Shown here one piece after another: positions 1 to 9,450 of a stretch of 64,000 nucleotides of DNA. The translations under genes were made by a program, and so were the position numbers. The DNA lies in NCBI GenBank assembly GCA_963530295.1, contig CAUSCF010000002.1:80396-144395 (forward strand). Direction: 5' to 3'. Under the pieces are notes generated by a model. That model searched no databases and had not been told where the DNA came from. It worked only from the letters and a program-made list of their open reading frames with translations. This DNA is from JABCPE02 sp963530295 (GTDB lineage Bacteria; Bacteroidota; Bacteroidia; Flavobacteriales; Weeksellaceae). The stretch's first letter is position 1; each line of letters starts with the position of its first letter.

Positions 1-275
1 CTGTAGTGTCTCAACGCAGCTGGTGAATCTGAGTTAAGGATACTCAAAGAGTTCACTGGATTCAATGGAATCTCTTCCTCTTTTTTAACCTCTACAACAG
101 GCTCTGCTGGTTGTTCTGGTTCTTCTTGAACAGTTTTAGTCTTTCCTGCTTTACCTTTTTTACCTTTTTTGGCTACAGCTGTCTTTTTAGCTCCAGCTTT
201 CTTTTTTCCTTTTCCCTTCTGAGCATCTGCAAAGAAGAAGGTAAATACAAGAAAGAACAATAATATTCTTCTCAT
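1..275 (-). CDS. gldN: GldN, T9SS/gliding motility protein (N-terminal part, cut by window edge)
   Basis: Only the first 91 codons are present; the gene runs off the left edge. The start is the ATG whose first base is 275. The protein begins MRRILLFFLVFTFFFADAQ, a Sec signal peptide ending in a typical A-D-A-Q cleavage region. A lysine/glycine/alanine-rich linker (about residues 20-50) and an acidic stretch follow. GldN is known as the periplasmic partner of the lipoprotein GldK in the ring of the type 9 secretion system. It lies 29 bases downstream of gldM, so gldK-gldL-gldM-gldN reads as one operon. The identification rests on position and N-terminal character, because the conserved GldN domain lies outside the window. 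Confidence 0.85.
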   Translation of the reverse strand, partial: MRRILLFFLVFTFFFADAQKGKGKKKAGAKKTAVAKKGKKGKAGKTKTVQEEPEQPAEPVVEVKKEEEIPLNPVNSLSILNSDSPAALRHY

Positions 276-304
276 TTTATTTTGATATTAATTATATTTA
301 TTTA

Positions 305-1867
305 CTACTGAACATTTATGACAACTGGGCTGATATTTTTAAGCATTTGTCCACCCAATCCTGTAGCAGTAGCTTGGATATCAAACACATAACATACATC
401 ACCAGCTCTCAATCCAGCTGTAAGGCTAGCAGCTGCACTTAGAGAGTTTCCGCTCACATACATTGCTGCTTTTCCAGGCGCTTTGAATCTAAATCCTGTT
501 ACTTGGAAACTTACAGGGAAGTCAAAATCAGGTATAGCAGCCGAAATCACTTGTTTTGAAATAGAACTTGCTGGCATAGAAACTACATTCTGAGATCTGA
601 TCTGTCCTTGTGGTGCAGGAACACTCTTAATACGGAATGGGAATGATTGAGAAACCACTTTTCCATTAGGTTGTTTTCCTGACACTGTAATGTTTACAGT
701 ATTTCCAGCTCCTGGTCTGATAACCCATTTACCTCTACCTCCTGATACACTTGCACCTGGCGCAGAAAGAGTTACTGTAGAGTTATCAACACCTAGCATA
801 GATGCAGATATAGGGTTTTCTACACCTCTATATAGTACATTCATCTTATCAGCAGAAATCAAAGCTCCACTTTGAAGTTTAACTTCTTCTGCTCCAGCGA
901 TTACTCTATAGTTGTGTTTGAAAGGTAATGCTACCATTTCTCCTTTAGAGTTTCTATATGAAACTGTACCACTCATTGTATGCTCTCCTACTCCTCCTCC
1001 TAGAGTTTTGTATCCCATACCTCTAGTTGTTCTATCAACTCCTGTGAACTGAAGATTTGGATCATCAGAATAAGTTCCGATGAATACTTTAGCTTCTACG
1101 GGCTGACCTTGGATAATTACTGTAGGACCAGCAACGATAGCTTCGTATGCGTTAAACTTGATATCAGCGTCCACTTTCTCTTGAAGCATCAATGCTAAAG
1201 CATCTGACTGTAAGTTTCTAGCTTCTGACTGGATAACTTCCAAGTTAGATAATGCAGCAATCAATGGTTGGTTATGGAATTTATATTGTAACCATCCTTT
1301 ACCATTTCTTGTTTCTCCTTTTGGAAATTCAGTAACCATTGTTTGGTTAGCTCTTTCTACTAGGTTTTTCATTTCTGGTACATTCCCAAAAGACTGAGCA
1401 ATAAATGTTCTAAGATCATTTATTTGTTTTGTTAAGTCTTTAGCAACCTTAGAAGGTGCATTCTCGTCACCTTCATCAAAGAATTTATTTGTAGAATATT
1501 CTGTACCATTCAAAGCATTGAAGTTATCTTCTACTCCAGCTTTTTCATTATATCCTGCCTCTTTCTTCAATTGAGTTTTGATACCTTCTATTGATTCTAC
1601 TAAAGCATTGATTTTTCCTTTCAATCCCTGATAAATCTCATAGTTTTGAGCTGCTGCTTCATTAGTTTCAGATTTAGCCTTTAAGGTTTGCTCAAAAATT
1701 TTATCAGTTTTATTTTCAGTCAACTCTCTTGACTCTTGTAGAGATGAATTAGTATCAAAATAAGATCTAATAATCTCTTGGTCAATTTGCATCGCCAACA
1801 TACAGATGAAAACCAAGTACATTAGGTTAATCATCTTCTGACGAGGTGATAATTTCTCTTTTGCCAT
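305..1867 (-). CDS. gldM: GldM, T9SS motor/periplasmic shaft protein
   Basis: 520 residues, the usual GldM length. One transmembrane helix near residues 12-32 follows a basic cytoplasmic N terminus that carries Arg9, the residue known to pair with GldL Glu49 in the proton-driven T9SS motor. The rest is periplasmic: helical to about residue 220, then beta-rich domains rich in glycine and serine. Family knowledge: GldL5GldM2 converts the proton motive force into rotation that drives type 9 secretion and gliding. The gene lies 49 bases after gldL and 29 bases before gldN. Nothing is truncated. Gliding itself cannot be inferred from this block alone, because many non-gliding Weeksellaceae keep these genes for secretion. 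Confidence 0.96.
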   Translation of the reverse strand: MAKEKLSPRQKMINLMYLVFICMLAMQIDQEIIRSYFDTNSSLQESRELTENKTDKIFEQTLKAKSETNEAAAQNYEIYQGLKGKINALVESIEGIKTQLKKEAGYNEKAGVEDNFNALNGTEYSTNKFFDEGDENAPSKVAKDLTKQINDLRTFIAQSFGNVPEMKNLVERANQTMVTEFPKGETRNGKGWLQYKFHNQPLIAALSNLEVIQSEARNLQSDALALMLQEKVDADIKFNAYEAIVAGPTVIIQGQPVEAKVFIGTYSDDPNLQFTGVDRTTRGMGYKTLGGGVGEHTMSGTVSYRNSKGEMVALPFKHNYRVIAGAEEVKLQSGALISADKMNVLYRGVENPISASMLGVDNSTVTLSAPGASVSGGRGKWVIRPGAGNTVNITVSGKQPNGKVVSQSFPFRIKSVPAPQGQIRSQNVVSMPASSISKQVISAAIPDFDFPVSFQVTGFRFKAPGKAAMYVSGNSLSAAASLTAGLRAGDVCYVFDIQATATGLGGQMLKNISPVVINVQ

Positions 1868-1916
1868 TTTTTAATTTTTTTTTGGTTTAAAATTATTTAA
1901 AAATCACAATGAGAAA

Positions 1917-2603
1917 TTAAGCTTTCATCGCTGTTAACATACCTCCATAAACTCTGTTCAAGCTATTAAGGTTTGTAGTCAATCCTTTCAATTCTTCATT
2001 AAACTTCTCTGACTGTTCAGCTGATTTTTGGATGTCAGCTACATATTTTTTGCTGTACTCAGACTGTTGTCTTCCGTGTTCTAATTGTAGAGCATATAGT
2101 GCATTGATGCTTTCTAAGTGATTAGCAGCCAAAGCCATTTGCTCGTTATATTTGTGAGTAGAAGCAGAAACATCTACAGTTTGGTTAATTTGATCTACAG
2201 AGTGAGAGAATTTATCAATTCCTGTTCTCAATCTTTCGAACATAGCAACATCTAATTTAGCATCTGCTAACATTTTATCCAATTTATCAGATAAAGAAAC
2301 TTCTAATTCAGAAATGTTAGATGTAACTTTAGACTCTACAGCCTTTCTTGGCTTTGGAGTAGCATTAGCATCCATCAATTCTGGATATACATTTTCCCAT
2401 GCATATTTAGTTTCTTCTGCTGGCGGGTTGAATGCAAACACGATGAAGATGAAACATTCCACAGCAAGCCCTAATCCTAAGATAAAGTTACCACTTACAC
2501 CTGGAATAGGAAGGTGTGTCATTTTTACTAACGCTCCGAAAATTACTACCGCTGCACCCATTGAATAAATGAAGTTTAATACAGCATCTTTTGATTTAAA
2601 CAT
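1917..2603 (-). CDS. gldL: GldL, T9SS inner-membrane motor protein
   Basis: 228 residues with two N-terminal transmembrane helices (about 8-28 and 37-58) and a long cytoplasmic helical tail. Residues important in the motor family are visible at the expected positions: Tyr13, Lys27, His30 and, inside the second helix, Glu49, the proposed proton-carrying residue that matches GldM Arg9. The tail contains heptad-like helices consistent with coiled coil. The gene sits between gldK and gldM in the standard order. Product name and role are secure from order, length, topology and the intramembrane glutamate. Confidence 0.96.
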   Translation of the reverse strand: MFKSKDAVLNFIYSMGAAVVIFGALVKMTHLPIPGVSGNFILGLGLAVECFIFIVFAFNPPAEETKYAWENVYPELMDANATPKPRKAVESKVTSNISELEVSLSDKLDKMLADAKLDVAMFERLRTGIDKFSHSVDQINQTVDVSASTHKYNEQMALAANHLESINALYALQLEHGRQQSEYSKKYVADIQKSAEQSEKFNEELKGLTTNLNSLNRVYGGMLTAMKA

Positions 2604-2652
2604 AACTTTTAATTTTTAATGATTATACTTTATTTAATTTTTTCTTGTTTTT

Positions 2653-4056
2653 TTATCTTCTTATTTTAGACGCTCCTTCTGGTATGTCTTGAACAGTTCT
2701 AAATCCTATGTAACTTCTAGCAGAGTCTTTACGCTCCCAGTCTCTAGAACCGACCATCAATAGGTATCCTATATCTTTCCAAGAACCACCTCTTACAGTT
2801 TTCTTAACATCCACATAGGCTCTGTTAGAGATGTAAGGATTCAATGTAGAAGAAAACTGATAAGTAGAGTTGTTATAAGGAGATTCTGTCCATTCAGCTA
2901 CATTCCCTGCCATGTCATAAAGTCCATATCCGTTTTTAGGGAACTTTTTAACAGGAGCTGTATACATATATGTACCTTTTTTCTCATCCTCTATATAGTT
3001 ACCTCTCTTAGGTTTGAAGTTTGCTAAATAGCATGCTCTATCATCCATCAAATAAGGACCTCCCCAAGGATAAGCTGCATTTTCTAGACCACCACGAGCA
3101 GCATATTCCCATTCTGCTTCAGTTGGAAGTCTGAATTTCATAGGAGAATGTCTTCTCTTTTTAGATCTTGCATTAGAATCTGCTTTTGCTTTTGTTTTAT
3201 AGTCAGTAAAAGCTCTTGCTTGATCCCAAGTAACCCCTACTACAGGATAATCTTTATATGCAATATGCCAGAAATATTGGTCAAATAGCGGTTCATTATA
3301 AGCATAATTGAAATCTCTCAACCATACTGTTGTATCTGGATAAACAGCTATACTTGTTTTCTTTTCTGAACGAAGTCCTTTAGATCCATCTTTGATGTCT
3401 TCCCACTCATAACGGTACTGAAGTTTAGTAACATCTAGAATTCTCTTGTTATTTTCTCTCTTATCTGGCGCTACATACATAGACTCTAAAATCTCTGCAT
3501 ATTTAGCATCTGGATATTGATTAACATTCCAATCTAATGGAACTGACCAATCCAATCTTTTCGCCTCATTATAACCATTTCTCCCTCCTTGAGATTCCAA
3601 GAACTGCTGGTATCCAGACTTATTCTCTTTATCTCCTTTTTGAGACAAATACGCATAATTACGCCCTTCTCCTTTACCATCTCCTGAAGATTGTCCTCCT
3701 CCTGCAGCCTCTGCTAAAAGAGTTCTAGCAATAGAGTCTCTTACATAGTTGATAAACAATCTATACTGAGCATTAGTAACTTCTGCTTCATCCATGAAAA
3801 ATGAAGAAACAGTAACTGTCTTTAATTGGGTTTTTTCTGGAGTCATTGTAAAGTCCTGATCTGCCTGTCCCATAACGAAAGACCCTCCTGGTATTGCTAC
3901 CATTCCGTGCGGTCTCGCTGCAACAAAAGATTTTGAACTTTCTTTAGACACCAATTCTCCCTTGGTATCTGGTCTTCCAGAATTCCCTTTTTTTCCTCCT
4001 GAGGAACATGCCGCAGTTAGTAAAGCTGCGGAAACTAAAAGAACGATTCTTTTCAT
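2653..4056 (-). CDS. gldK: GldK, T9SS ring lipoprotein with sulfatase-modifying-factor fold
   Basis: 467 residues. It begins with a lipoprotein signal peptide (lipobox T-A-A-C, acylated Cys near residue 17), so it should be anchored in the outer membrane. From about residue 50 to the end it resembles the formylglycine-generating-enzyme-like fold: PGGSFVMGQ, FFMDEAEVTNAQYRLF, RLPTEAEWEYAARGG, NGYGLYDMAGNVAEWTESP and a late VRGGSW are all present. In GldK the fold is structural, forming a periplasmic ring with GldN, not catalytic. First gene of the gld block, 89 bases after glmS, with no clear terminator between, so read-through from glmS is possible. Confidence 0.96.
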   Translation of the reverse strand: MKRIVLLVSAALLTAACSSGGKKGNSGRPDTKGELVSKESSKSFVAARPHGMVAIPGGSFVMGQADQDFTMTPEKTQLKTVTVSSFFMDEAEVTNAQYRLFINYVRDSIARTLLAEAAGGGQSSGDGKGEGRNYAYLSQKGDKENKSGYQQFLESQGGRNGYNEAKRLDWSVPLDWNVNQYPDAKYAEILESMYVAPDKRENNKRILDVTKLQYRYEWEDIKDGSKGLRSEKKTSIAVYPDTTVWLRDFNYAYNEPLFDQYFWHIAYKDYPVVGVTWDQARAFTDYKTKAKADSNARSKKRRHSPMKFRLPTEAEWEYAARGGLENAAYPWGGPYLMDDRACYLANFKPKRGNYIEDEKKGTYMYTAPVKKFPKNGYGLYDMAGNVAEWTESPYNNSTYQFSSTLNPYISNRAYVDVKKTVRGGSWKDIGYLLMVGSRDWERKDSARSYIGFRTVQDIPEGASKIRR

Positions 4057-4145
4057 TATATTAAATCTATTTTTTTATAATTTATTTATTTTTCAAAAAG
4101 GATAACGATTTTTTTTAAAAATTATTTTCCTACCATCATATTTTT

Positions 4146-5996
4146 TTATTCTACTGTCACAGATTTCGCCAAGTTTCTTGGTTGATCTACATTCACTCCT
4201 CTATAAACAGCTATATAATAAGCTAATATTTGTAAAGGTATAGATGCTACTATTGGAGAAAAACATTCTGATGTTTCTGGTATTTCTATCACATAATCAG
4301 ACATTACCGAAACCTGCTCATCCCCTTTATTAACAATAGAAATCACTTTCCCTTTTCTTGCTTTAATCTCCTGCACATTACTTACAATCTTATCATAATG
4401 ACCTTTTCTTGGAGCGATGATTACTATTGGCATATTTTCATCAATCAAAGCAATAGGCCCATGCTTCATTTCTGCTGCTGGATAGCCTTCTGCATGGATA
4501 TAAGAGATTTCTTTCAACTTCAATGCTCCTTCTAATGCAGCAGGGAAGTTATATCCACGCCCCAAATATAAGAAATTTGAAGCACTTACAAAATCTTTCG
4601 CCATTTTTTTAACATAATCATGTGTAGATTCTAGTACATCCTCTATCTTTTTAGGGATAGCATCTAGTTCTGTTATCAAACTCATGAAATCCACATTGCT
4701 AAGATTTCCATTATGTTTTCCTAACTTAAGTGCCAGCAAGGATAATATTGTTAATTGAGCTGTAAAAGCCTTTGTAGATGCTACTCCTATCTCTGGCCCC
4801 GCATGTGTATATGCTCCTGCATCTGAGAATCTAGAAATAGAAGAATCTACAACATTACAAATTCCAAAAATAAACGCTCCTCTTTCTTTTGCTAATTTAA
4901 TAGCTGCCATAGTATCTGCCGTCTCACCTGACTGAGAAATCGCAATAACTATATCTTTATTAGTAATAATAGGATTTCTGTATCTAAATTCCGAAGCATA
5001 CTCCACTTCTACTGGGATTCTAGCAAATTCTTCTATAAGATATTCTCCTATCAATCCCGCATGCCAAGAAGTTCCACAGGCTACAATAATAATTCTTTCT
5101 GCTTTGGTAAATTTATCCAAATAATCCCAAATTCCAGCCATCTTTATAATTCCCTCATCTACTAAAAGACGGCCTCTCATTGTATCATGGATAGATTTTG
5201 GCTGTTCAAAGATTTCTTTAAGCATAAAATGCTCATAACCACCTTTTTCTATCTGTTCTAAACTTAATTTCAATTCTTGAACTTCAGGAATAACAACTGA
5301 ATTATCAACAATAGCTCTGATTTCTACTCCTTTTTCTAAAGAAATCGTCGCCATGTGCCCATCTTCAAGATAGATAGCCTCTTTGGTAAATTCAACGAAA
5401 GGTGAAGCATCAGATGCTACAAAATATTCATTTTCTCCTATCCCTATAGCTAAAGGCGAACCTAAACGACCTACAACCAAAAGCCCTGGGTGGTCTTTAT
5501 GCATCACAGTGATAGCATATGCTCCATACACTTCGTTCAATGCATATCTCACAGCTGTAGGAAAATCCACCTCCTGCGTGTCCATTATATATTGAATCAG
5601 ATTAACTAAAATTTCAGTGTCTGTATCTGAAGCAAAAGTAAATCCTTTCTCTATCAGCATAGTCTTAATGGTATCATAGTTCTCTATAATTCCATTATGA
5701 ATAATTGCTATTTTCCCGTTATTAGACAAATGTGGATGAGAGTTTCTATCACTAGGAACCCCATGGGTAGCCCATCGCGTATGTCCCATACCCACATGAG
5801 CAGAACCTTCCAAGTCTTTAGAAATACTAACCAAATCGGCTACTTTTCCTTTCGTTTTCTTAAGTTCAAAGTCATTATTTTGTCCCTCTACTATTACCCC
5901 TGCACTATCATAACCTCGATACTCTAACCTTTTTAGCCCATTGATTACTATATCATAAGCACATCTATGCCCTGTATATCCTACTATTCCACACAT
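4146..5996 (-). CDS. glmS: Glutamine-fructose-6-phosphate aminotransferase (isomerizing)
   Basis: 616 residues, full length. The start gives M-C-G-I-V-G, so Cys2 becomes the N-terminal nucleophile of the glutaminase domain (residues 1 to about 240, with LEYRGYDSAGV and GHTRWATHG). Two SIS sugar-isomerase domains follow, and the protein ends in the conserved NLAKSVTVE. It makes glucosamine-6-phosphate, the first committed step toward UDP-GlcNAc for peptidoglycan and LPS. It is 14 bases downstream of the DUF4270 gene and upstream of gldK. No glmS ribozyme-like leader is visible in the 14-base gap. Confidence 0.97.
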   Translation of the reverse strand: MCGIVGYTGHRCAYDIVINGLKRLEYRGYDSAGVIVEGQNNDFELKKTKGKVADLVSISKDLEGSAHVGMGHTRWATHGVPSDRNSHPHLSNNGKIAIIHNGIIENYDTIKTMLIEKGFTFASDTDTEILVNLIQYIMDTQEVDFPTAVRYALNEVYGAYAITVMHKDHPGLLVVGRLGSPLAIGIGENEYFVASDASPFVEFTKEAIYLEDGHMATISLEKGVEIRAIVDNSVVIPEVQELKLSLEQIEKGGYEHFMLKEIFEQPKSIHDTMRGRLLVDEGIIKMAGIWDYLDKFTKAERIIIVACGTSWHAGLIGEYLIEEFARIPVEVEYASEFRYRNPIITNKDIVIAISQSGETADTMAAIKLAKERGAFIFGICNVVDSSISRFSDAGAYTHAGPEIGVASTKAFTAQLTILSLLALKLGKHNGNLSNVDFMSLITELDAIPKKIEDVLESTHDYVKKMAKDFVSASNFLYLGRGYNFPAALEGALKLKEISYIHAEGYPAAEMKHGPIALIDENMPIVIIAPRKGHYDKIVSNVQEIKARKGKVISIVNKGDEQVSVMSDYVIEIPETSECFSPIVASIPLQILAYYIAVYRGVNVDQPRNLAKSVTVE

Positions 5997-6010
5997 AATT
6001 TGTTCTAAAT

Positions 6011-7474
6011 TTATTTAGTAACATATGTTACCATTAGTTTTGGTCTATTATTATTTGCAGCATTTGTCCCTACAAACACAGCTCTGTAAGGAGAACTAAC
6101 ATTGTTATTATAATCTTCACTTACCAAATTTCCATTTGAAATAAGATACTCTCCAATATTGACAATCAAGTCTTTAGCCTCTGCTTCTTTTTCTACAATA
6201 TCTTTGATGGTTTTTGTAATATCAATATCATAGTAAGAAGGATTACTATTAGTAGAATAAGCTTTTACTAAACTATAATTACTATTACCCAACATTGTTT
6301 TTAGGTCTGTAATAAAATCAGTTTCTCCTTGTTTTCTTACTAAGAAACCAACAGGTTTAGTATAAGAGTTATTCCATGTATTGGTATCTGTATACAATCT
6401 TACTTTTGCTGAAAGTATCGCTGCTCCACGCTCTTTGTAAAGTCTTTTCAAATCGCTAACACCTGCTCCATTCAGTTTTATTCCTGCTCCAGGTCCTCCC
6501 ATTCCTTGCATATATAGTAGAGGATCTCCATTAGTACTATTGATACCAGCCATCACAGTATTAAATGTAGAACTTCTATTATAAGATATCTGGCTAAAAT
6601 GAACATTAGAAGAACCTAAATCAAAACTAAAAGTATTTGATTTCCCTCCAGATCTATAATACATAGTCATTGTCACTTCATTAGGAGCAAAGTTTATCAA
6701 GTAACCATCATTTTCTCGAACTGAAATTTTAAGTCCTTTAAAATAATTGATAAAATTACTTTCGTTGCTCAACTCTGTAGCTCCACTTTTATTGGCTATT
6801 TTATCTCTAAAATAATTTTTATCTAATTGGATTCTTACTCCTGCTTCTCTTGTCAAAAGGGCTGTATTATCAGAAGTTTTATTTATACTAACAGCATAAA
6901 CATTCCCTGAAAACACCTTAGTTCCTAACGGAAGTCCACTTGTAGCAACTGGGCTATTTGACAATTTTTCCGTCCCAACAGCCCCCAAATCCGTAGCAAT
7001 TTCATGAACATCAATATTCATTGTAGCTGCTGGATTTCCATATTTTACAGCTTCGTATTTTGTCAATGCCTGTTTTGCAGCCTGTCCTCCATGGGTTACA
7101 TCTGTTGTAGTAACCGTTTTGGTTGTAGCATCATACTGAGGTTTAATTTCTAAAACCACAGAATCCACCACTGGATTAGTCCCAAAGTCAGGAGCATATT
7201 TAGACAATCTCACTTGAGTAACATATGCTGACTTCTGCATACCAAACTGCCCCTCAGTGAAAGCACCTAATGTAGCTCTTTGCAATGCATAAGAATCAGC
7301 TCTTACAACATCTCCATTATTTATATTGTAGGTTACCAAATCATAAGAAACCTGATTTCCAGTAACTGAATTACCATCAAAAAGATTTTTCCCTAAGTCA
7401 TCAGCATCAGAATTACAACTGACCATCAAACCTCCAAAAAGAAAAACTGATAATATTGACTTTATTTTATTCAT
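6011..7474 (-). CDS. DUF4270-type outer-membrane lipoprotein
   Basis: 487 residues from the ATG at 7474. This start is preferred over one 15 codons upstream because it begins directly with a lipoprotein signal peptide, MNKIKSILSVFLFGGLMVSC, ending in the lipobox. After a Ser/Asp-rich linker the protein is beta-rich, with repeated VVLEIKPQYD-like strands and a C-terminal region ending NNRPKLMVTYVTK, typical of the DUF4270 family of Bacteroidota. No enzymatic motif is seen. The GT5-like gene lies upstream (14-base gap) and glmS downstream. This order recurs in Flavobacteriia and suggests a cell-envelope role. Function unknown. Confidence 0.8.
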   Translation of the reverse strand: MNKIKSILSVFLFGGLMVSCNSDADDLGKNLFDGNSVTGNQVSYDLVTYNINNGDVVRADSYALQRATLGAFTEGQFGMQKSAYVTQVRLSKYAPDFGTNPVVDSVVLEIKPQYDATTKTVTTTDVTHGGQAAKQALTKYEAVKYGNPAATMNIDVHEIATDLGAVGTEKLSNSPVATSGLPLGTKVFSGNVYAVSINKTSDNTALLTREAGVRIQLDKNYFRDKIANKSGATELSNESNFINYFKGLKISVRENDGYLINFAPNEVTMTMYYRSGGKSNTFSFDLGSSNVHFSQISYNRSSTFNTVMAGINSTNGDPLLYMQGMGGPGAGIKLNGAGVSDLKRLYKERGAAILSAKVRLYTDTNTWNNSYTKPVGFLVRKQGETDFITDLKTMLGNSNYSLVKAYSTNSNPSYYDIDITKTIKDIVEKEAEAKDLIVNIGEYLISNGNLVSEDYNNNVSSPYRAVFVGTNAANNNRPKLMVTYVTK

Positions 7475-7487
7475 CTGTTTCTTAGCT

Positions 7488-8261
7488 TTATTTATAAATT
7501 TCTGACATTCCCTCTTCATTAACTCCTTCTATTTTAGGCGTTTTTGTATTCTTAAAGCCTTCCTCTAATACCTTATTTAGTTTTTTATCTCCTTTTACAA
7601 TCAAATCTACTAAATCCATCCCTTCAACAACAAAATCTTGTATTGTAGGATTTTCAATAGCCTTCAGATCACTTATTCCATCGAATTTCAATTTCTCTTC
7701 TATTTCCTTTCCTAAACTAAAATTTTTCTCATTGTATACTGATAAAACAAGTTTAGTATCTTGAAAATATGTATCTGATTTATAGAAATTCTTCAAATAT
7801 ATCGCTACAAAAGAAGACATCCACCCACTAAGATGTATCACATCTGGCACCCAGTTTAGTTTTTTGATAGTTTCTATCACTCCTCTTGTAAAGAATATGG
7901 CTCTCTCATCATTATCCTCGAAAGGCTTCCCTTCCTCATCTGCATAGTATGATTTTCTCTTAAAATACTCATCATTATCTATAAAATACACCTGTAACCT
8001 TTCCCCTGGTAAAGATGCCACTTTTACTATCAAAGGCTGATCCAAATCATTTATAATAATATTCATTCCTGAAAGACGGATCACCTCATGCAACTGATAT
8101 TTCCTCTCACTAATCAGCCCAAATCTTGGCATAAAAACCCTAACATCATTTCCTTCCTGATGCATTTTCAGAGCCATCTTATTCACTTCCGAAGCCATAT
8201 TTGTTCCCTCCTGATAAGGAAACATCTCCGTAGTGACATATAGAATTTTTTGATTTGACAT
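7488..8261 (-). CDS. GT5 starch/glycogen-synthase catalytic-domain protein (N-terminal half only)
   Basis: 257 residues from Met at 8261 (a start seven codons upstream, 8282, cannot be excluded). The N terminus SNQKILYVTTEMFPYQEGT matches the glycogen synthase opening, and the fold continues with IHLSGWMSSFVAIYLK. True GlgA is about 470 residues with a second GT1 domain; here the protein stops after the GT5 domain, and the ADP-glucose-binding K-x-G-G loop is replaced (position of YQEGT). It is therefore probably not a working glycogen synthase, although short GT5-only proteins are widespread in Flavobacteriia. A complete promoter lies just upstream (8299-8331). Confidence 0.75.
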   Translation of the reverse strand: MSNQKILYVTTEMFPYQEGTNMASEVNKMALKMHQEGNDVRVFMPRFGLISERKYQLHEVIRLSGMNIIINDLDQPLIVKVASLPGERLQVYFIDNDEYFKRKSYYADEEGKPFEDNDERAIFFTRGVIETIKKLNWVPDVIHLSGWMSSFVAIYLKNFYKSDTYFQDTKLVLSVYNEKNFSLGKEIEEKLKFDGISDLKAIENPTIQDFVVEGMDLVDLIVKGDKKLNKVLEEGFKNTKTPKIEGVNEEGMSEIYK

Positions 8262-8298
8262 ACTGCTTAATTCTATTGACATAAGTCAATTCATTCTG

Positions 8299-8331
8299 CA
8301 AAGTTACAAAATTAAATTCATTTATAAACAA
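8299..8331 (-). promoter_or_regulatory. Bacteroidota-type promoter of the GT5-DUF4270-glmS operon
   Basis: On the minus strand: TTG (8329-8331), 22-base spacer, TAACTTTG (8299-8306), matching TTG-N17..23-TAnnTTTG. Transcription would start near 8292, about 30 bases before the preferred start codon. Confidence 0.6.
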
Positions 8332-8332
8332 C

Positions 8333-8358
8333 AAAAGTCTTATCAAAAATGATAAGAC
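8333..8358 (-). terminator. Terminator downstream of serA
   Basis: Perfect 8-bp stem GTCTTATC/GATAAGAC (8337-8344 with 8351-8358), 6-base loop, followed on the minus strand by TTTTGTTG. It lies between the end of serA and the promoter of the next operon. Confidence 0.7.
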
Positions 8359-8382
8359 CCTGATAGTATTGCACTTATATTT

Positions 8383-9333
8383 TTATTTTAAAATTGATAT
8401 AATCTGTTCTGCTAGTGAAATACCGATTCTATCCTGCGCTTCATTAGTAGAAGCTCCTGTATGAGGAGTTAGTGAAATTTTCGGGTGAGACAGAACACTC
8501 TTAGCAGGTGTAGGCTCATTAATAAATACATCCAGCCCAGCAAAAGCCAATTTACCGCTATCCAAAGCGTTTAGAAGCGCTTCTTCATCTACTACTCCAC
8601 CTCTCGCACAGTTCACAAGTGCAGCTCCATTTTTCATTAAATCAAATTCTTTCTGACCAATAACAAATTCTTTTTGAGCTGGAACATGAAGCGTAACGAA
8701 ATCTGCTTCTTTTAAAACTTCTTCTTTAGACTGAGTTTTGATTTCAAAATCTACTGACTGTCCATTGAAAAATTCTACTTTCAAATTTACTTTTTCAGCA
8801 AAATTATCCACTGCTAAAACTCTCATTCCCAAACCTAAAGCTATTTTAGCCACTTCCTGACCAATTCTACCGAAACCAATGATACCGATAGTTTTTCCTC
8901 TCAGCTCTACGCCTTTTGTATAAGCTTTTTTAAGCTCTGCGAATTTAGAATCACCTTCTACTGGCATTTTTCGGTTAGAATCCGTTAAAAATCTACATCC
9001 TGAAAACAAATGAGCAAAAACCAATTCCGCCACAGATGCTGACGAAGCCGCAGGTGTATTAATCACATTGATACCTTTTTCTCGTGCATATTCCACATCT
9101 ATATTATCCATTCCTACTCCTCCTCTACCGATGATTTTGAGAGATGGACAAGCATCTATGATGTCCTTTCTTACTTTGGTTGCACTACGCACTAGAAGCG
9201 TTCTCACTTGGTTTTCATTGATATAGTTTATCAATTCTTCCTGTGGAACTTTGGCAGTAATCACCTCAAAACCTGCTTTTTGCAAACTATCAATTCCAGA
9301 CTGGTCTAAGCCGTCATTTGCTAATACTTTCAT
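8383..9333 (-). CDS. serA: D-3-phosphoglycerate dehydrogenase family protein
   Basis: 316 residues, the short SerA form without a C-terminal ACT domain. The NAD-binding Rossmann loop GFGRIGQ is at residues 153-159, the substrate arginine in NCARGGVVDEEALL and the catalytic histidine in PHTGAST near the C terminus. Family role: oxidises 3-phosphoglycerate to 3-phosphohydroxypyruvate, first step of serine synthesis. Without ACT, serine feedback would not follow the E. coli mode. A -7 box TATCTTTG lies at 9373-9380 on the minus strand. A different 2-hydroxyacid substrate is possible but less likely. Single-gene transcript, closed by a terminator at 8333-8358. Confidence 0.88.
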   Translation of the reverse strand: MKVLANDGLDQSGIDSLQKAGFEVITAKVPQEELINYINENQVRTLLVRSATKVRKDIIDACPSLKIIGRGGVGMDNIDVEYAREKGINVINTPAASSASVAELVFAHLFSGCRFLTDSNRKMPVEGDSKFAELKKAYTKGVELRGKTIGIIGFGRIGQEVAKIALGLGMRVLAVDNFAEKVNLKVEFFNGQSVDFEIKTQSKEEVLKEADFVTLHVPAQKEFVIGQKEFDLMKNGAALVNCARGGVVDEEALLNALDSGKLAFAGLDVFINEPTPAKSVLSHPKISLTPHTGASTNEAQDRIGISLAEQIISILK

Positions 9334-9450
9334 AATAATATTTTTAATAAATTTCTAATAATAGTTATCCTACAAAGATATAAATTTGATTTTAAATATT
9401 TGATATTTCCAGACTAAAATAAATTGCTAAATTTGTCCTTTATTGAACAA

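Noticed and set aside
4057..4145. Promoter or terminator between glmS and gldK
   Set aside because: No TAnnTTTG box and no stable hairpin found; treated as a spacer permitting read-through.
9424..9450. Upstream TTG start for idi
   Set aside because: The -7 box TAAATTTG at 9428-9435 lies within this extension, so transcription begins after it.
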